Source of the DNA: Lentilitoribacter sp039986595
GTDB lineage: Bacteria; Pseudomonadota; Alphaproteobacteria; Rhizobiales; Rhizobiaceae
Reading direction: 5' to 3'
Length of the DNA: 64,000 nucleotides
Assembly (NCBI GenBank): GCA_039986595.1
Contig: JBDWQJ010000004.1
Coordinates: forward strand, 1-64,000
Shown: positions 45,356 to 55,126 of the stretch, piece by piece
Layout: each line of letters begins with the position of its first letter
Position numbering within the stretch: the stretch's first letter is position 1
Made by a program: the position numbers and the translations under genes
The notes under the pieces: generated by a model
The model's input: only the letters and a program-made list of their open reading frames with translations
Told to the model about the DNA's origin: nothing
The model's database searches: none

Positions 45356-48292
45356 TTATAAACGCCCCATTGCCTTTAATTCCTGAAGCGCTGCAGCATC
45401 ACGCGCGGACACATCAGGGAATTCTGGGTCAGAGCCAACATCCTTGGTCACGCGCCAAGAGCGTGCACATTTTTGACCTTCGGCCATTTTGGGCACAACA
45501 CCAATTGATGTTGTATCATCAAGCTTAAATGCACCCGATGGGGCCTGGCCTGATTGGATATCAATTGCTGAGGTGATGCAGATATCTTCAAACTTCATAG
45601 CAGATACGAGATTTAGAAGTTCCGCATCATCGATATAAACAATTGGTGCAGCTTCAAGCGATGAACCAATGCGTTTCTCCCGGCGTTCGATTTCCAATGC
45701 ACCCGTCACGACACGGCGAACAGTTTTCACTTTCTGCCATTTATTTGCCAATTCTGCATCAATCCATGACGCATCAACCTCAGCAAATTGCTCCATGTGA
45801 ACAGAAACCGCATCAGGATAACGAGATAGCCAGCTTTCTTCCATGGTAAATGGCAACATTGGCGCCATCCATGTCACCAAGCAGTCAAAGATCTTAGAAA
45901 TTGTCTGCAGCGCAGCTTTGCGCTCATGGCTTGATGGGCCTTCGCAATACAGCGTATCTTTTCGAATATCGAAATAGAATGCTGAAAGCTCAAGATTCAT
46001 GAAGTTCGATAAATTTGAGAAAATCCGTTTGAAATCAAATTCGTCATAACCATCGCGAACAACTTCATCGAGTTCTGCCAAACGGTGAAGCATTAAACGT
46101 TCAAGTTCGGGCAGATCAGAATAAGCAATTTCTTCACCATCGTAATGCGCCAAAGTTCCGAGCATCCAGCGCAATGTATTACGCATCTTACGATAAGCAT
46201 CGATTGATGTTTTTAAGATCTCAGGTCCAATGCGCAAATCTTCTGCATAATCCGCTGACGACACCCATAAACGAAGGATATCAGCACCGGATTGTTTGAT
46301 AACTTCCTGAGGTGTGACCACATTACCCAAAGATTTAGACATTTTGCGTCCATCTTCCGCCATCACGAAGCCGTGGGTTAATACAGCATCATATGGTGCA
46401 CGACCGCGTGTTCCGCAACTTTCTAGCAATGATGAATGGAACCAACCACGGTGTTGGTCTGAACCTTCAAGATATAAATCCGCTGGCCATTTTAGATCAT
46501 CGCGTTCTTCCAAACAGAAAGAATGCGTTGAACCTGAATCAAACCACACATCCAAGATATCGCGGACTTGTTCCCATTCATCAAGGTTATCAACCATACC
46601 ATCTAAAAAGCGCTCTTTAGCGCCATCAGCAAACCATGCATCTGCACCTTCTTCGCGGAACGCACTTTGAATGCGATCTGAAAGCTCGTCTGATTTATCG
46701 AATTCAGGCCCAGGGATAACTTGGTTGGTTTCGGTGTTTCTAAACACGCTGATTGGAACACCCCAAGCGCGCTGACGAGATAGAACCCAATCAGGACGTT
46801 GCTCGATCATAGCGCGCAAACGGTTTTGCCCAGCAGCTGGCACAAAACGTGTTTCATCAATTGCAGCTAATGATGTTTGGCGTAGCGTTCCAGCGTTGGA
46901 TTTGGTGCCATCGCCGATCACACCATCTTTATCCATATAAACAAACCATTGTGGTGTGTTACGGAAGATGATTGGTTTTTTTGAACGCCAAGAATGCGGA
47001 TATTCGTGTTTAACCCGACCACGGGAAAATAAGTTGTTTTCACCAATCAATGCAGTGATTACGGCTTGGTTGGCTTTACCTTTTTTACCTTTATCATCGA
47101 TCACACGCACATCACCAAAGCCGGGAGCTTGATCCGTGTATGAGCCATCATCTGCAACAGTAAACGGGATTTCAGATGAAATACCTTGCGCTTCAATTTC
47201 ATTACGGCGTGCAACCCAGATTTCAAAGTCATCGCGACCATGACCTGGGGCTGTGTGCACAAAACCAGTACCTGCGTCGTCTGACACATGATCACCATCG
47301 AGCAATGGCACATCGAATGCATAAGCGTCGTTAAAGCCGCGCAGTGGATGCGCACATTTCATGGATGCAAATTCTTTCGCTGTTACATCACGCACGCGCT
47401 TGAACTCAACTTTAGCTTTTTCCGCACATCCTTCAGCCAAAGCATCAGCGAAGACGAGTTTGTCACCAGCTTGCGGGCCAAATTCCATTTCAGCGGAAGC
47501 GACTTCATAAAGACCATAATTGATCTTAGATGAATAACAGATCGCGCGGTTGCCAGGAATCGTCCAAGGTGTTGTTGTCCAGATGACAACTGATGCATCG
47601 GCAAGATCTCCGGCACCATCAACAATTGGGAACTTTGCCCAAATCGTATCAGATTCGTACATCTCATACTCGATTTCAGCTTCAGCCAAAGCTGTGCGTT
47701 CAACCACAGACCACATGATCGGTTTTGAACCACGGTAAAGTTGGCCTGATTTTGCAAACTTCATCAATTCTGAGGCAATTTTAGCTTCTGCCGGAAAATT
47801 CATTGTTTTATACGGCGTTACAAAATCACCTTCGACACCTAGGCGACGAAATTCTTCGGTTTGCACACCAATCCAATGATCGGCAAAATCACGACATTCC
47901 TTACGAAATTCATTGATCGGCACTTCATCTTTATCTTTACCTTTGGCGCGATATTGCTCCTCAATCTTCCATTCAATTGGAAGACCGTGACAATCCCATC
48001 CGGGTACATAGTTTGAATCAAACCCACGCATCTGAAATGAGCGCGTGATCATATCTTTTAAGATCTTGTTGAGCGCGTGCCCAATATGCAAATTACCATT
48101 TGCGTAGGGAGGTCCATCATGTAGCACATATTTTGGACGACCTTTGGATTGTTCACGAAGCTTTTTATATAGCTTCATCTCGTCCCATTTTGCGATCCAG
48201 TTTGGCTCAGCTTTTGGCAGGCCAGCGCGCATTGGGAAATCTGTTTTCGGCAAATTTAGTGTTTTTGAATAATCGAATGTTTCTTCAGTCAT
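45356..48292 (-). CDS. ileS: Isoleucyl-tRNA synthetase
   Basis: 978 residues. Class I signatures are HIGHALNK (after PPYANGN) and KMSKS (in GRKMSKSLGN). The CP1 editing region contains TTTPWTIPGNRAI, and the anticodon-binding C-terminal part includes WLSRYPDAVSV. No clear zinc-finger cysteine cluster is seen at the C-terminus, where it ends AALQELKAMGRL, as in other alphaproteobacterial IleRS of this size. No T-box is expected or seen upstream. Confidence 0.97.
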   Translation of the reverse strand: MTEETFDYSKTLNLPKTDFPMRAGLPKAEPNWIAKWDEMKLYKKLREQSKGRPKYVLHDGPPYANGNLHIGHALNKILKDMITRSFQMRGFDSNYVPGWDCHGLPIEWKIEEQYRAKGKDKDEVPINEFRKECRDFADHWIGVQTEEFRRLGVEGDFVTPYKTMNFPAEAKIASELMKFAKSGQLYRGSKPIMWSVVERTALAEAEIEYEMYESDTIWAKFPIVDGAGDLADASVVIWTTTPWTIPGNRAICYSSKINYGLYEVASAEMEFGPQAGDKLVFADALAEGCAEKAKVEFKRVRDVTAKEFASMKCAHPLRGFNDAYAFDVPLLDGDHVSDDAGTGFVHTAPGHGRDDFEIWVARRNEIEAQGISSEIPFTVADDGSYTDQAPGFGDVRVIDDKGKKGKANQAVITALIGENNLFSRGRVKHEYPHSWRSKKPIIFRNTPQWFVYMDKDGVIGDGTKSNAGTLRQTSLAAIDETRFVPAAGQNRLRAMIEQRPDWVLSRQRAWGVPISVFRNTETNQVIPGPEFDKSDELSDRIQSAFREEGADAWFADGAKERFLDGMVDNLDEWEQVRDILDVWFDSGSTHSFCLEERDDLKWPADLYLEGSDQHRGWFHSSLLESCGTRGRAPYDAVLTHGFVMAEDGRKMSKSLGNVVTPQEVIKQSGADILRLWVSSADYAEDLRIGPEILKTSIDAYRKMRNTLRWMLGTLAHYDGEEIAYSDLPELERLMLHRLAELDEVVRDGYDEFDFKRIFSNLSNFMNLELSAFYFDIRKDTLYCEGPSSHERKAALQTISKIFDCLVTWMAPMLPFTMEESWLSRYPDAVSVHMEQFAEVDASWIDAELANKWQKVKTVRRVVTGALEIERREKRIGSSLEAAPIVYIDDAELLNLVSAMKFEDICITSAIDIQSGQAPSGAFKLDDTTSIGVVPKMAEGQKCARSWRVTKDVGSDPEFPDVSARDAAALQELKAMGRL

Positions 48293-48375
48293 TTTATCGG
48301 CTTTATAATCGACAACGTTTTTAAACGTAATTGTTGCTTAAATTGAAATGAGAATAGCGTTTGCAACGCCCTTAT

Positions 48376-48433
48376 CCCGGGACTCCAGATCGTTCTAGAC
48401 GGAGGCCGGGCTAGTAATTCGAAATATTCGAAT
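48376..48433. repeat. Hairpin and palindrome upstream of ileS
   Basis: In the 262-base gap before ileS, CCCGG (48376-48380) with CTCC (48383-48386) pairs with GGAG (48401-48404) and CCGGG (48406-48410). A second perfect inverted repeat, ATTCGAA-ATA-TTCGAAT, covers 48417-48433. The first may be a dispersed palindromic element or the terminator-like end of an upstream transcript. Nothing else is seen in the gap. Confidence 0.45.
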
Positions 48434-48554
48434 GCTCAAACCTGGTAACATAGACAGCAAAATAGATCTCTCTTAGCTTCGCTTTATCGCGGGGATTTGT
48501 GAGCGCTTCTTAAATGTTTTTGATCAACAAGAAAAGACTTATTGTCAGTTATCT

Positions 48555-49325
48555 TCACCAAACAGGACGATCAAGCTTATCGTAAATGATCTTACGCATC
48601 ATATTGGTCATCAAATTTGGTGCAATTTTGCCCAAAATTCGCGCTGAATGCGCGGCTGCTCCCGGGTACAAAGTTTTCTTGTTTGAAGAAGCTGCGGATA
48701 ATATTTTAGATGCAAGTTCCTCAGGCAGCATACGTTTGGAAGCATCAGCACCTTCTGGGGCATGGCGTTCGGCATGATCTGTGCGCACAGGGCCTGGGAA
48801 GACCGATAAAACAGAAACACCTTTTTTTGCAAATGGTTTGCGGATGCTTTTGGCGTAAATTGCTATTGCATCTTTACTTGCGCCATAAACTGCAGCGCCT
48901 GGATATCCCGTCGCATGTGACAAGGATGAGATAAATGCAAGGTTTGCATTATTGGCAAAAAGCCCACTTTGCATCAGTGCAGCGCTTAATTGCATCGGCA
49001 CCGTTGTATTGAGCTTAAGCACATTTTCATAGGCTTTTGGATCAATATCTTCAAATTTTCCAGTTGCGGAAATACCAGCATTGTGAATAGCAAGGTCAAA
49101 TTGATCATCTAACGTAAAGCGTTGAATTATATCATTAACTGAATTTGAGTTAATTAAATCAATTTGTATATGATTCAATAGCTTGTCTTTGTTTTTATGC
49201 GTCCAATTTATTGAATCTCGGTCGATAGACGTAACTTTTACACCTTCATCTAACAGTCGCAGACATAGTGCTTTACCAATCCCCTGACCTGCTCCGGTTA
49301 CAAGTGCGTGTTTCCAAGCCTTCAT
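48555..49325 (-). CDS. Short-chain dehydrogenase/reductase
   Basis: 256 residues. The cofactor-binding TGAGQGIGKALCLRLL, NAG (HNAGISATG) and catalytic YGASKDA (YxxxK) are intact. A C-terminal basic stretch resembles that of membrane-associated SDRs. The start codon overlaps the stop of the SDR upstream by 4 bases, so the two are translationally coupled. Substrate unknown. Confidence 0.88.
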   Translation of the reverse strand: MKAWKHALVTGAGQGIGKALCLRLLDEGVKVTSIDRDSINWTHKNKDKLLNHIQIDLINSNSVNDIIQRFTLDDQFDLAIHNAGISATGKFEDIDPKAYENVLKLNTTVPMQLSAALMQSGLFANNANLAFISSLSHATGYPGAAVYGASKDAIAIYAKSIRKPFAKKGVSVLSVFPGPVRTDHAERHAPEGADASKRMLPEELASKILSAASSNKKTLYPGAAAHSARILGKIAPNLMTNMMRKIIYDKLDRPVW

Positions 49326-50041
49326 GCGTTTTTCTTTCTGAATAACAGGCTCTTAATCTTCGCACCCAAGAATATGGTCGCTGACTTTTTGCGTGAATGG
49401 ATAGTTTTTATGACTGCATCTGCCATAACTTGTGGAGACAAGAATAAGTGTCGCTCCATTCCAACTGTGTAACCTGCCTTTTCAAGCATTGGTGTGAGTG
49501 TTGGACCGGGGTGAATAACCTGCACATCAATCCGACCACGCCATTCTGCCTCTAGCGACCTTGCAAACCCGGCAAGCCCTGCTTTGGACGCGGCATAGGA
49601 AGCCATATTCGATGAACCTTTATGGGCAACTGACCCGATTAACACGACTTTTCCCTTTGCAACTTCAATTTGTGGCACTAACGCTCTGGTTAACAGAACG
49701 GGAAATAGTAAGTTAACACTTACATTTTGATCGATTTGCTCAACTGTCTCTTGCTCAGGTGAAGTATAAACCCCTGTACCTGCGCAATGTATGACACGAT
49801 CAATCTTATCAATCTGCATATTTTGCAGAGCAGATGAAATCACTTCAACTGCCTGTTTAGGACTGGATATATCTGCTTGAATATATTGTACTTTATTCGA
49901 AATAAGTACATGCGCTTCGCTTTCAGTTTTTCGGCCAACAACCACCAAATCATCAGTTAAAACCAAGCGTTTTGCCAATTCCAGACCAATGCCCGATGTT
50001 GCACCAGTCAGTAACGTAAGTGATTTCTTACTATTAGACAT
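49322..50041 (-). CDS. Short-chain dehydrogenase/reductase
   Basis: About 239 residues from the ATG of MSNSKKSLTLLTG; a longer frame opens 21 bases earlier, inside ribF. TGATSGIGLELAKRLV, HCAGTGVY (NAG variant) and YAASKAG mark an intact SDR. It forms a coupled pair with the following SDR and overlaps the end of ribF by 8 bases. Substrate unknown; two adjacent paralogues suggest a two-step or heterodimeric use. Confidence 0.87.
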   Translation of the reverse strand: MSNSKKSLTLLTGATSGIGLELAKRLVLTDDLVVVGRKTESEAHVLISNKVQYIQADISSPKQAVEVISSALQNMQIDKIDRVIHCAGTGVYTSPEQETVEQIDQNVSVNLLFPVLLTRALVPQIEVAKGKVVLIGSVAHKGSSNMASYAASKAGLAGFARSLEAEWRGRIDVQVIHPGPTLTPMLEKAGYTVGMERHLFLSPQVMADAVIKTIHSRKKSATIFLGAKIKSLLFRKKNA

Positions 50042-51032
50042 CAAAGCACACTGCTTGATCAAGAGCGCTAATTGGTTTTGAATGCATCAAGACTTCTCGA
50101 GCTTGAGCATCATCCAATTTCATCTGCACAACAAGCGCATCAAGACCATCAAATTTTTGTTCCCCTCGCAGATAAGATACGAGATGAACCTGACAATTTT
50201 GGCCATATAGATCACCTTTGTAATCGAATACAAATGTCTCTAGAATGGGTGCACCATCGTCTTCGACAGTTGGACGCACACCAAAACTTGCAACACCGTC
50301 ACGGAGTTTACCGTCTCCACCTCTGAATTTAACGGCATAGATCCCAGATTTTAACCCATTATTCTGATGCAAAACCATGTTAGCGGTTGGATAGCCCAAT
50401 TCTCGGCCCAACTGACGCCCCTTGATGATCTCGCCTTCAACAGTAAAACGATACCCAAGCAAGGCATTTGCCTCACCTAAATCGCCTTGAATAAGTAATT
50501 GACGAATTCTGCTTGATGAAATCACATCTGCATTTTCATCACGAAACGCATCAACCAGAGTAACACCAAATCCACGTTCTTCGCCCGCCGCCATTAAAAA
50601 CGCCGGGCCACCTTCGCGCCCTTTACCAAAATGAAAATCAAACCCGGTGACTACATGGGAAACACCAAATTGGCCGACTAGAATTTTGCTGATAAAATCT
50701 TCTGCTGAATTACTTGCGAAATTCTTATCAAAAGCCTGCTCAACAACCGCGTTAAATCCAAGTTTTTCCAGTAATGTGGCTTTCATCGGAGCTGGGGAAA
50801 TACGAAAGGGTGCATTGTCAGGGGTAAAAACAGCCCGCGGATGCGGCTCAAACGTCATAACAAGTGCTGGAACGTTGTTCTCATGGGCAATTTCTAACGC
50901 ACGTTCTAAAACAGACTGATGCCCACGATGCACACCATCGAAATTACCAATGGCTACAACCCCGCCACGAAGGTCATCGCTTAACGTTTGCCCGCCTTGA
51001 ACACGAATAATTTTTAATCTGCCCGCACTCAA
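50034..51032 (-). CDS. ribF: Bifunctional riboflavin kinase / FAD synthetase
   Basis: 332 residues. The N-terminal adenylyltransferase domain has GNFDGVHRGHQSVL, FEPHPRAVF, VVTGFDFHFGKGREGG and SSSRIRQLL. The C-terminal kinase domain has GRELGYPTANM, GIYAV and ETFVFDYKGDLYGQ. It makes FMN and FAD. The start is TTG 51032, directly after the stop of the HAD gene, so the two are cotranscribed. Confidence 0.95.
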   Translation of the reverse strand: MSAGRLKIIRVQGGQTLSDDLRGGVVAIGNFDGVHRGHQSVLERALEIAHENNVPALVMTFEPHPRAVFTPDNAPFRISPAPMKATLLEKLGFNAVVEQAFDKNFASNSAEDFISKILVGQFGVSHVVTGFDFHFGKGREGGPAFLMAAGEERGFGVTLVDAFRDENADVISSSRIRQLLIQGDLGEANALLGYRFTVEGEIIKGRQLGRELGYPTANMVLHQNNGLKSGIYAVKFRGGDGKLRDGVASFGVRPTVEDDGAPILETFVFDYKGDLYGQNCQVHLVSYLRGEQKFDGLDALVVQMKLDDAQAREVLMHSKPISALDQAVCFDV

Positions 51033-51890
51033 TTATTTTACCCATTCCATCCAATAGTTTGGACGCACGCCTTCTTTTGCAAGAAAACCTGATAGTTTAA
51101 AATCATCAATACCACCTGGTGCGTCGACACTCTTATATTGGTTGATATGGATACCATGGGCGACATATAACAGATCTAATCCATAATTTACTGCACCGCG
51201 CACATCTGTCGGCATCCCATCGCCAATAGCGATGATACGGTTTGGATCGATATCCCCTCGAACCTCTTTGGCAATATCAAGCGCTGCTTTGTACATTGGT
51301 TTATGCGGTTTGCCTGCAACAAAAACCTCACCACCCATTTGCTTATAAAGCGCTGCGATTGCACCTGCGCACGGGATCATTCGATCACCCCGCTCAACAA
51401 TTAGGTCTGGGTTTGCACAGATAAACGGAATTCTCCGCGTAACAAACACTTGCAGCATTTCTGTATAATCTTCAGGTTTTTCAACTTCATCGTCAAAGAA
51501 CCCGGTGCAGACGATAGATTGCGCTTCATCTTGATCAACACGCTCAACATCCAACCCATCAAGCAATTGCAAATCACGATCGGGGCCCAAGAAAAACACC
51601 TTTTTAGGTGCTTCTTTAATCAAGTTACGCGTTAACTCACCTGATGTGACAATATCATTGTAACAATCAGATTTGATACCCAGCATATCAAGCTGCGAGA
51701 CAACCCCCTGCTTGCGACGGGGTGAGTTTGTGATCAAAACGACTGTTTTGCCCGCTTCACGAGCGCGCTTTAAAGCATCGTAGGCATTTTTGTAAGGTGA
51801 TTCACCGTTATGCAGAACGCCCCAAACATCGCTTAGAATGACATCATAATTGTCATGCAAACCATCAAGATTATCCAGTTTTTTAAGCAA
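51033..51890 (-). CDS. HAD-superfamily hydrolase, NagD-like (TIGR01459 type)
   Basis: About 285 residues from TTG 51890, preceded by TTGGAG at 8 bases; the frame extends to 51956, but the first 22 residues there are not family-like. Motif I is SDVWGVLHNG with a Ser-flanked Asp, then LITNSPRRKQGV (motif II), AGKPHKPMYKAAL (motif III) and IGDGMPTDVRGA (motif IV). It is a phosphatase of unknown substrate, typically next to ribF in alphaproteobacteria. Confidence 0.87.
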   Translation of the reverse strand: MLKKLDNLDGLHDNYDVILSDVWGVLHNGESPYKNAYDALKRAREAGKTVVLITNSPRRKQGVVSQLDMLGIKSDCYNDIVTSGELTRNLIKEAPKKVFFLGPDRDLQLLDGLDVERVDQDEAQSIVCTGFFDDEVEKPEDYTEMLQVFVTRRIPFICANPDLIVERGDRMIPCAGAIAALYKQMGGEVFVAGKPHKPMYKAALDIAKEVRGDIDPNRIIAIGDGMPTDVRGAVNYGLDLLYVAHGIHINQYKSVDAPGGIDDFKLSGFLAKEGVRPNYWMEWVK

Positions 51891-52012
51891 CAGCCTGTCT
51901 CCAATACCATAAGAAATTTGAAGCCATGTCTTGAAGCAAGCTGAAGACAAACTCAAGCAGAAAGATCATAATTGAGACGAAATGAGCAATTGGCAAGGAT
52001 CAAATTATCTTT

Positions 52013-52084
52013 ACCGCGGCATTGCCGCCCATCGTTACCCTGGCGTTGCCGCAGATTTTCACCCCGGCGCTGCTGCGCTGCCTG
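52013..52084. repeat. Degenerate 24-bp tandem repeat (3 units) across an SDR stop codon
   Basis: Three 24-base units begin at 52013, 52037 and 52061, each starting ACC and containing a GGC-x-TTGCCGC-like core. Read on the minus strand in the SDR frame, the units give SAAAPG-stop, SAATPG-stop and WAAMPR-stop. So the end of the gene, stop included, looks tandemly copied downstream. Confidence 0.6.
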
Positions 52085-52838
52085 CTAGTAATCCACCATC
52101 TATATTAAATTCAGAACCCGTCACATATGATGCATCGTCACTGGCTAGATAAACGGCCATTGCCGCAACTTCTTCAGGCATTGCAAAACGTTTCAGCGGG
52201 GTATCTGCCACCAAAGCATCCATGTTTTTTTGGCGATCTTCCCCCTCACCCAACATTGGCTCCCAAATTGGCGTTAAAACAGCGGCAGGATGAATAGAAT
52301 TACATCTAATATTCGTCTTTATCTGCGCGCAATATAAAGCAACCGTTTTTGTATGATTGCGTATTGCAGCTTTTGATGATGCGTATGCGGCCGCACCCGG
52401 TATGCCGACCAACCCCGATCTAGACGACATATTGATTATAGAGCCTGTGCCTTTATTTTTCATGGCGCCAATTGCATACCGGCACCCCAAAAAGGTACCA
52501 TCTAAATTGGTTGCATGCACATCTTGCCAATCTTGCAAACTGGCATGTTCAGGGTCATGGGCTTTAAATCCGTCTTCAAATCCGGTGATACCGGCATTAT
52601 TTACAAGCACATCAATTTCGTTAAATTGTTCGCCAAAATCAGACCAGTCTTGCTCTGATGAAACATCGAGCCTTACAAATTCACATTTTAGCTCTTGGGC
52701 AACTTTTTCACCCAGCTCAACATTTTTATCAGTCAGCACAACGCGCGCGTCTTCAAAGGCAAACTGCTCTGCAATTGCTTTACCAATTCCTTGGGCTGCA
52801 CCCGTTACAACACAAATTTTGTCGTTTAATCGTCTCAT
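52059..52838 (-). CDS. Short-chain dehydrogenase/reductase
   Basis: About 259 residues from the ATG of MRRLNDKICVVTG, preceded by a perfect GAGGTG; the frame opens 21 bases earlier. TGAAQGIGKAIAEQF, NNAGITGFEDGF and YASSKAA are intact, and the C-terminus FNIDGGLLAGSAAAPG is that of classical NAD-dependent SDRs such as 3-oxoacyl or sugar-alcohol dehydrogenases. Substrate unknown. The gene end lies in a 24-bp tandem repeat. Confidence 0.9.
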   Translation of the reverse strand: MRRLNDKICVVTGAAQGIGKAIAEQFAFEDARVVLTDKNVELGEKVAQELKCEFVRLDVSSEQDWSDFGEQFNEIDVLVNNAGITGFEDGFKAHDPEHASLQDWQDVHATNLDGTFLGCRYAIGAMKNKGTGSIINMSSRSGLVGIPGAAAYASSKAAIRNHTKTVALYCAQIKTNIRCNSIHPAAVLTPIWEPMLGEGEDRQKNMDALVADTPLKRFAMPEEVAAMAVYLASDDASYVTGSEFNIDGGLLAGSAAAPG

Positions 52839-52917
52839 CTTGCACCTCATAATTTGCAATGGCGTTTCGGCCCGATAGATTTTATGAAATTAATAGGAAA
52901 AGATTCATCTCATTATC

Positions 52918-52946
52918 TTGACATTATCCTCATCAGACACTAGATC
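52918..52946 (+). promoter_or_regulatory. groESL promoter
   Basis: TTGACA (52918-52923) and TAGATC (52941-52946) with a 17-base spacer lie just upstream of the CIRCE element. The preceding C gives CTTGACA, which also fits the alphaproteobacterial heat-shock sigma pattern. Confidence 0.6.
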
Positions 52947-52954
52947 AACATCGC

Positions 52955-52981
52955 TTAGCACTCTCCCAGCGGGAGTGCTAA
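52955..52981. promoter_or_regulatory. CIRCE operator (HrcA binding site)
   Basis: TTAGCACTC, nine bases, GAGTGCTAA: a perfect match to the CIRCE inverted repeat bound by HrcA. It lies about 60 bases before groES. hrcA is not in this window. Confidence 0.97.
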
Positions 52982-53041
52982 CAACCCAATAATTTTGGAA
53001 TATTATAGTCCACTCCAGTAATGAGAGATTAGGTTAAAAAA

Positions 53042-53338
53042 ATGGCAAATACAGATTTCCGTCCACTAGGCGACCGCGTTGTTGTACGCCGCGTTGAGTC
53101 AGAAGAAAAGACTGCTGGCGGTATTATTATCCCAGATACAGCAAAAGAAAAACCATCTGAAGGTGAAGTTGTTGCAGTTGGCGCAGGCGCGCGCGACGAC
53201 AAAGGTGCAATTGTTGCTCTTGAAGTTAAAGCTGGCGACAAAGTGTTGTTTGGCAAATGGTCAGGCACAGAAGTTTCACTTGGTGGTGAAGAGCTTTTGA
53301 TCATGAAAGAATCCGACATCATGGGTATCTTGGGCTAG
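53042..53338 (+). CDS. groES: Co-chaperonin GroES
   Basis: 98 residues: FRPLGDRVVVRRVESEEKTA, the mobile loop GGIIIPDTAKEKP, and KVLFGKWSGTEV. It forms the heptameric lid of GroEL. It is controlled by the CIRCE element and promoter just upstream. Confidence 0.98.
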   Translation: MANTDFRPLGDRVVVRRVESEEKTAGGIIIPDTAKEKPSEGEVVAVGAGARDDKGAIVALEVKAGDKVLFGKWSGTEVSLGGEELLIMKESDIMGILG

Positions 53339-53422
53339 TCCTTTAGATAACCACTCAAACAATTTAGTTAAATCTAGGGCCCTTCCCATAAAATTTGAGG
53401 AACCGCCCCAAGGAGAAAAAAC

Positions 53423-55069
53423 ATGGCTGCTAAAGACGTAAAATTTGGCCGTTCAGCACGTGAGAAAATGCTTAATGGCGTTGATATTCTTGCAAATGCT
53501 GTAAAAGTTACACTTGGACCAAAAGGTCGTAACGTTGTAATCGACAAATCATTTGGCGCTCCACGCATCACAAAAGATGGTGTTTCAGTTGCTAAAGAAA
53601 TCGAACTTGAAGATAAGTTTGAAAACATGGGCGCACAAATGTTGCGCGAAGTTGCTTCTAAAACGAACGATGTTGCTGGTGACGGTACAACAACTGCGAC
53701 TGTTCTTGGTCAAGCAATCGTACGTGAAGGCGCAAAAGCTGTTGCTGCTGGCATGAACCCAATGGATCTAAAGCGTGGTGTAGACCTTGCTGTTTCTGAA
53801 GTTATTGCTGAGCTACAAGCAAAAGCAACAGACATCAAAACATCTGAAGAAGTTGCTCAAGTTGGTACAATTTCTGCAAACGGCGAAAAGCAAATCGGTG
53901 ACGATATTGCTGAAGCAATGCAAAAAGTTGGCAATGAAGGCGTTATCACTGTTGAAGAAGCAAAAACAGCTGAATCAGAGCTTGAAGTTGTTGAAGGTAT
54001 GCAGTTTGACCGTGGTTACTTGTCACCATACTTTGTGACAAACACAGAAAAAATGATCGCTGAACTTGAAGATTGCTACATTCTTCTTCACGAGAAAAAA
54101 TTGTCTAACCTACAAGCAATGCTTCCTGTTCTTGAAGCTGTTGTTCAGACATCAAAACCACTTCTTATCATCGCAGAAGACATCGAAGGCGAAGCTCTTG
54201 CAACGCTTGTTGTTAACAAACTACGTGGTGGTTTGAAAATTGCTGCTGTTAAAGCTCCTGGCTTTGGTGATCGTCGTAAAGCAATGCTTGAAGACATCGC
54301 GATCCTAACGGGTGGCCAAGTGATTTCTGAAGACGTTGGCATCAAGCTTGAAAACGTTACTTTGGACATGATGGGTACTGCAAAACGCGTAAACATCACG
54401 AAAGAGAACACAATCATCGTTGATGGTGCTGGTCAAAAAGCTGAAATCGAAGGTCGTGTGGCTCAGATCAAAGCTCAGATCGAAGAAACTTCTTCTGACT
54501 ACGACAAAGAAAAACTTCAAGAGCGTCTTGCAAAACTTGCTGGCGGTGTTGCTGTTATCCGCGTTGGTGGTTCAACTGAGATCGAAGTTAAAGAACGTAA
54601 AGATCGTGTTGACGATGCGCTTAACGCTACGCGTGCTGCTGTTCAAGAAGGTATCGTACCAGGTGGTGGTATTGCTCTTCTTCGTGCATCTGCTGCGATT
54701 AAAGCAACTGGCGAAAACGCTGACCAAGATGCTGGTATCAACATCGTTCGTCGCGCACTTCAAGCTCCTGCTCGTCAGATTGCTGACAATGCTGGTGACG
54801 AAGCTTCAGTTGTTGTTGGTAAGGTTCTTGAGAACGATAGCGCAACTCACGGCTACAACGCTCAAACTGGCGAATATGGCGACATGATCGCTATGGGTAT
54901 TGTTGATCCTGTTAAAGTTGTTCGCACAGCGCTTCAAGATGCTGCATCAGTTGCTGGTCTGTTGATCACAACAGAAGCAATGATCGCTGAGCTTCCACAA
55001 GACGCTGCTGCTGCACCTGGCGGAATGCCAGACATGGGTGGCATGGGCGGTATGGGCGGCATGATGTAA
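53423..55069 (+). CDS. groEL: Chaperonin GroEL
   Basis: 548 residues, full length. It has GPKGRNVVIDKSFGAP, the ATP-site DGTTTATVLGQ, the apical-domain PYFVTNTEKM and the equatorial GIVPGGGIALLRA. The Gly-Met-rich tail ends GGMPDMGGMGGMGGMM. It is preceded by AAGGAG and is second in the groESL operon. Codon use is strongly biased toward a few codons, as expected for a highly expressed gene. Confidence 0.99.
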   Translation: MAAKDVKFGRSAREKMLNGVDILANAVKVTLGPKGRNVVIDKSFGAPRITKDGVSVAKEIELEDKFENMGAQMLREVASKTNDVAGDGTTTATVLGQAIVREGAKAVAAGMNPMDLKRGVDLAVSEVIAELQAKATDIKTSEEVAQVGTISANGEKQIGDDIAEAMQKVGNEGVITVEEAKTAESELEVVEGMQFDRGYLSPYFVTNTEKMIAELEDCYILLHEKKLSNLQAMLPVLEAVVQTSKPLLIIAEDIEGEALATLVVNKLRGGLKIAAVKAPGFGDRRKAMLEDIAILTGGQVISEDVGIKLENVTLDMMGTAKRVNITKENTIIVDGAGQKAEIEGRVAQIKAQIEETSSDYDKEKLQERLAKLAGGVAVIRVGGSTEIEVKERKDRVDDALNATRAAVQEGIVPGGGIALLRASAAIKATGENADQDAGINIVRRALQAPARQIADNAGDEASVVVGKVLENDSATHGYNAQTGEYGDMIAMGIVDPVKVVRTALQDAASVAGLLITTEAMIAELPQDAAAAPGGMPDMGGMGGMGGMM

Positions 55070-55097
55070 GTCATTCCATCCATAACGGATTACTGAG

Positions 55098-55126
55098 AGA
55101 GCGGTTTTCGAACCGCTCTTTTTTTA
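55098..55126 (+). terminator. Terminator after groEL
   Basis: AGAGCGGTT and AACCGCTCT form a 9-base perfect stem with the stable TTCG loop, followed by seven T. Confidence 0.95.

Noticed and set aside
48293..48554. T-box or tRNA gene upstream of ileS
   Set aside because: No T-box sequence, no cloverleaf and no CCA end are visible; T-boxes are not expected for ileS in proteobacteria.
54420..54887. 155-codon Lys/Leu-rich plus-strand frame inside groEL
   Set aside because: A shadow in another frame of groEL caused by its codon bias; no ribosome site or homology.
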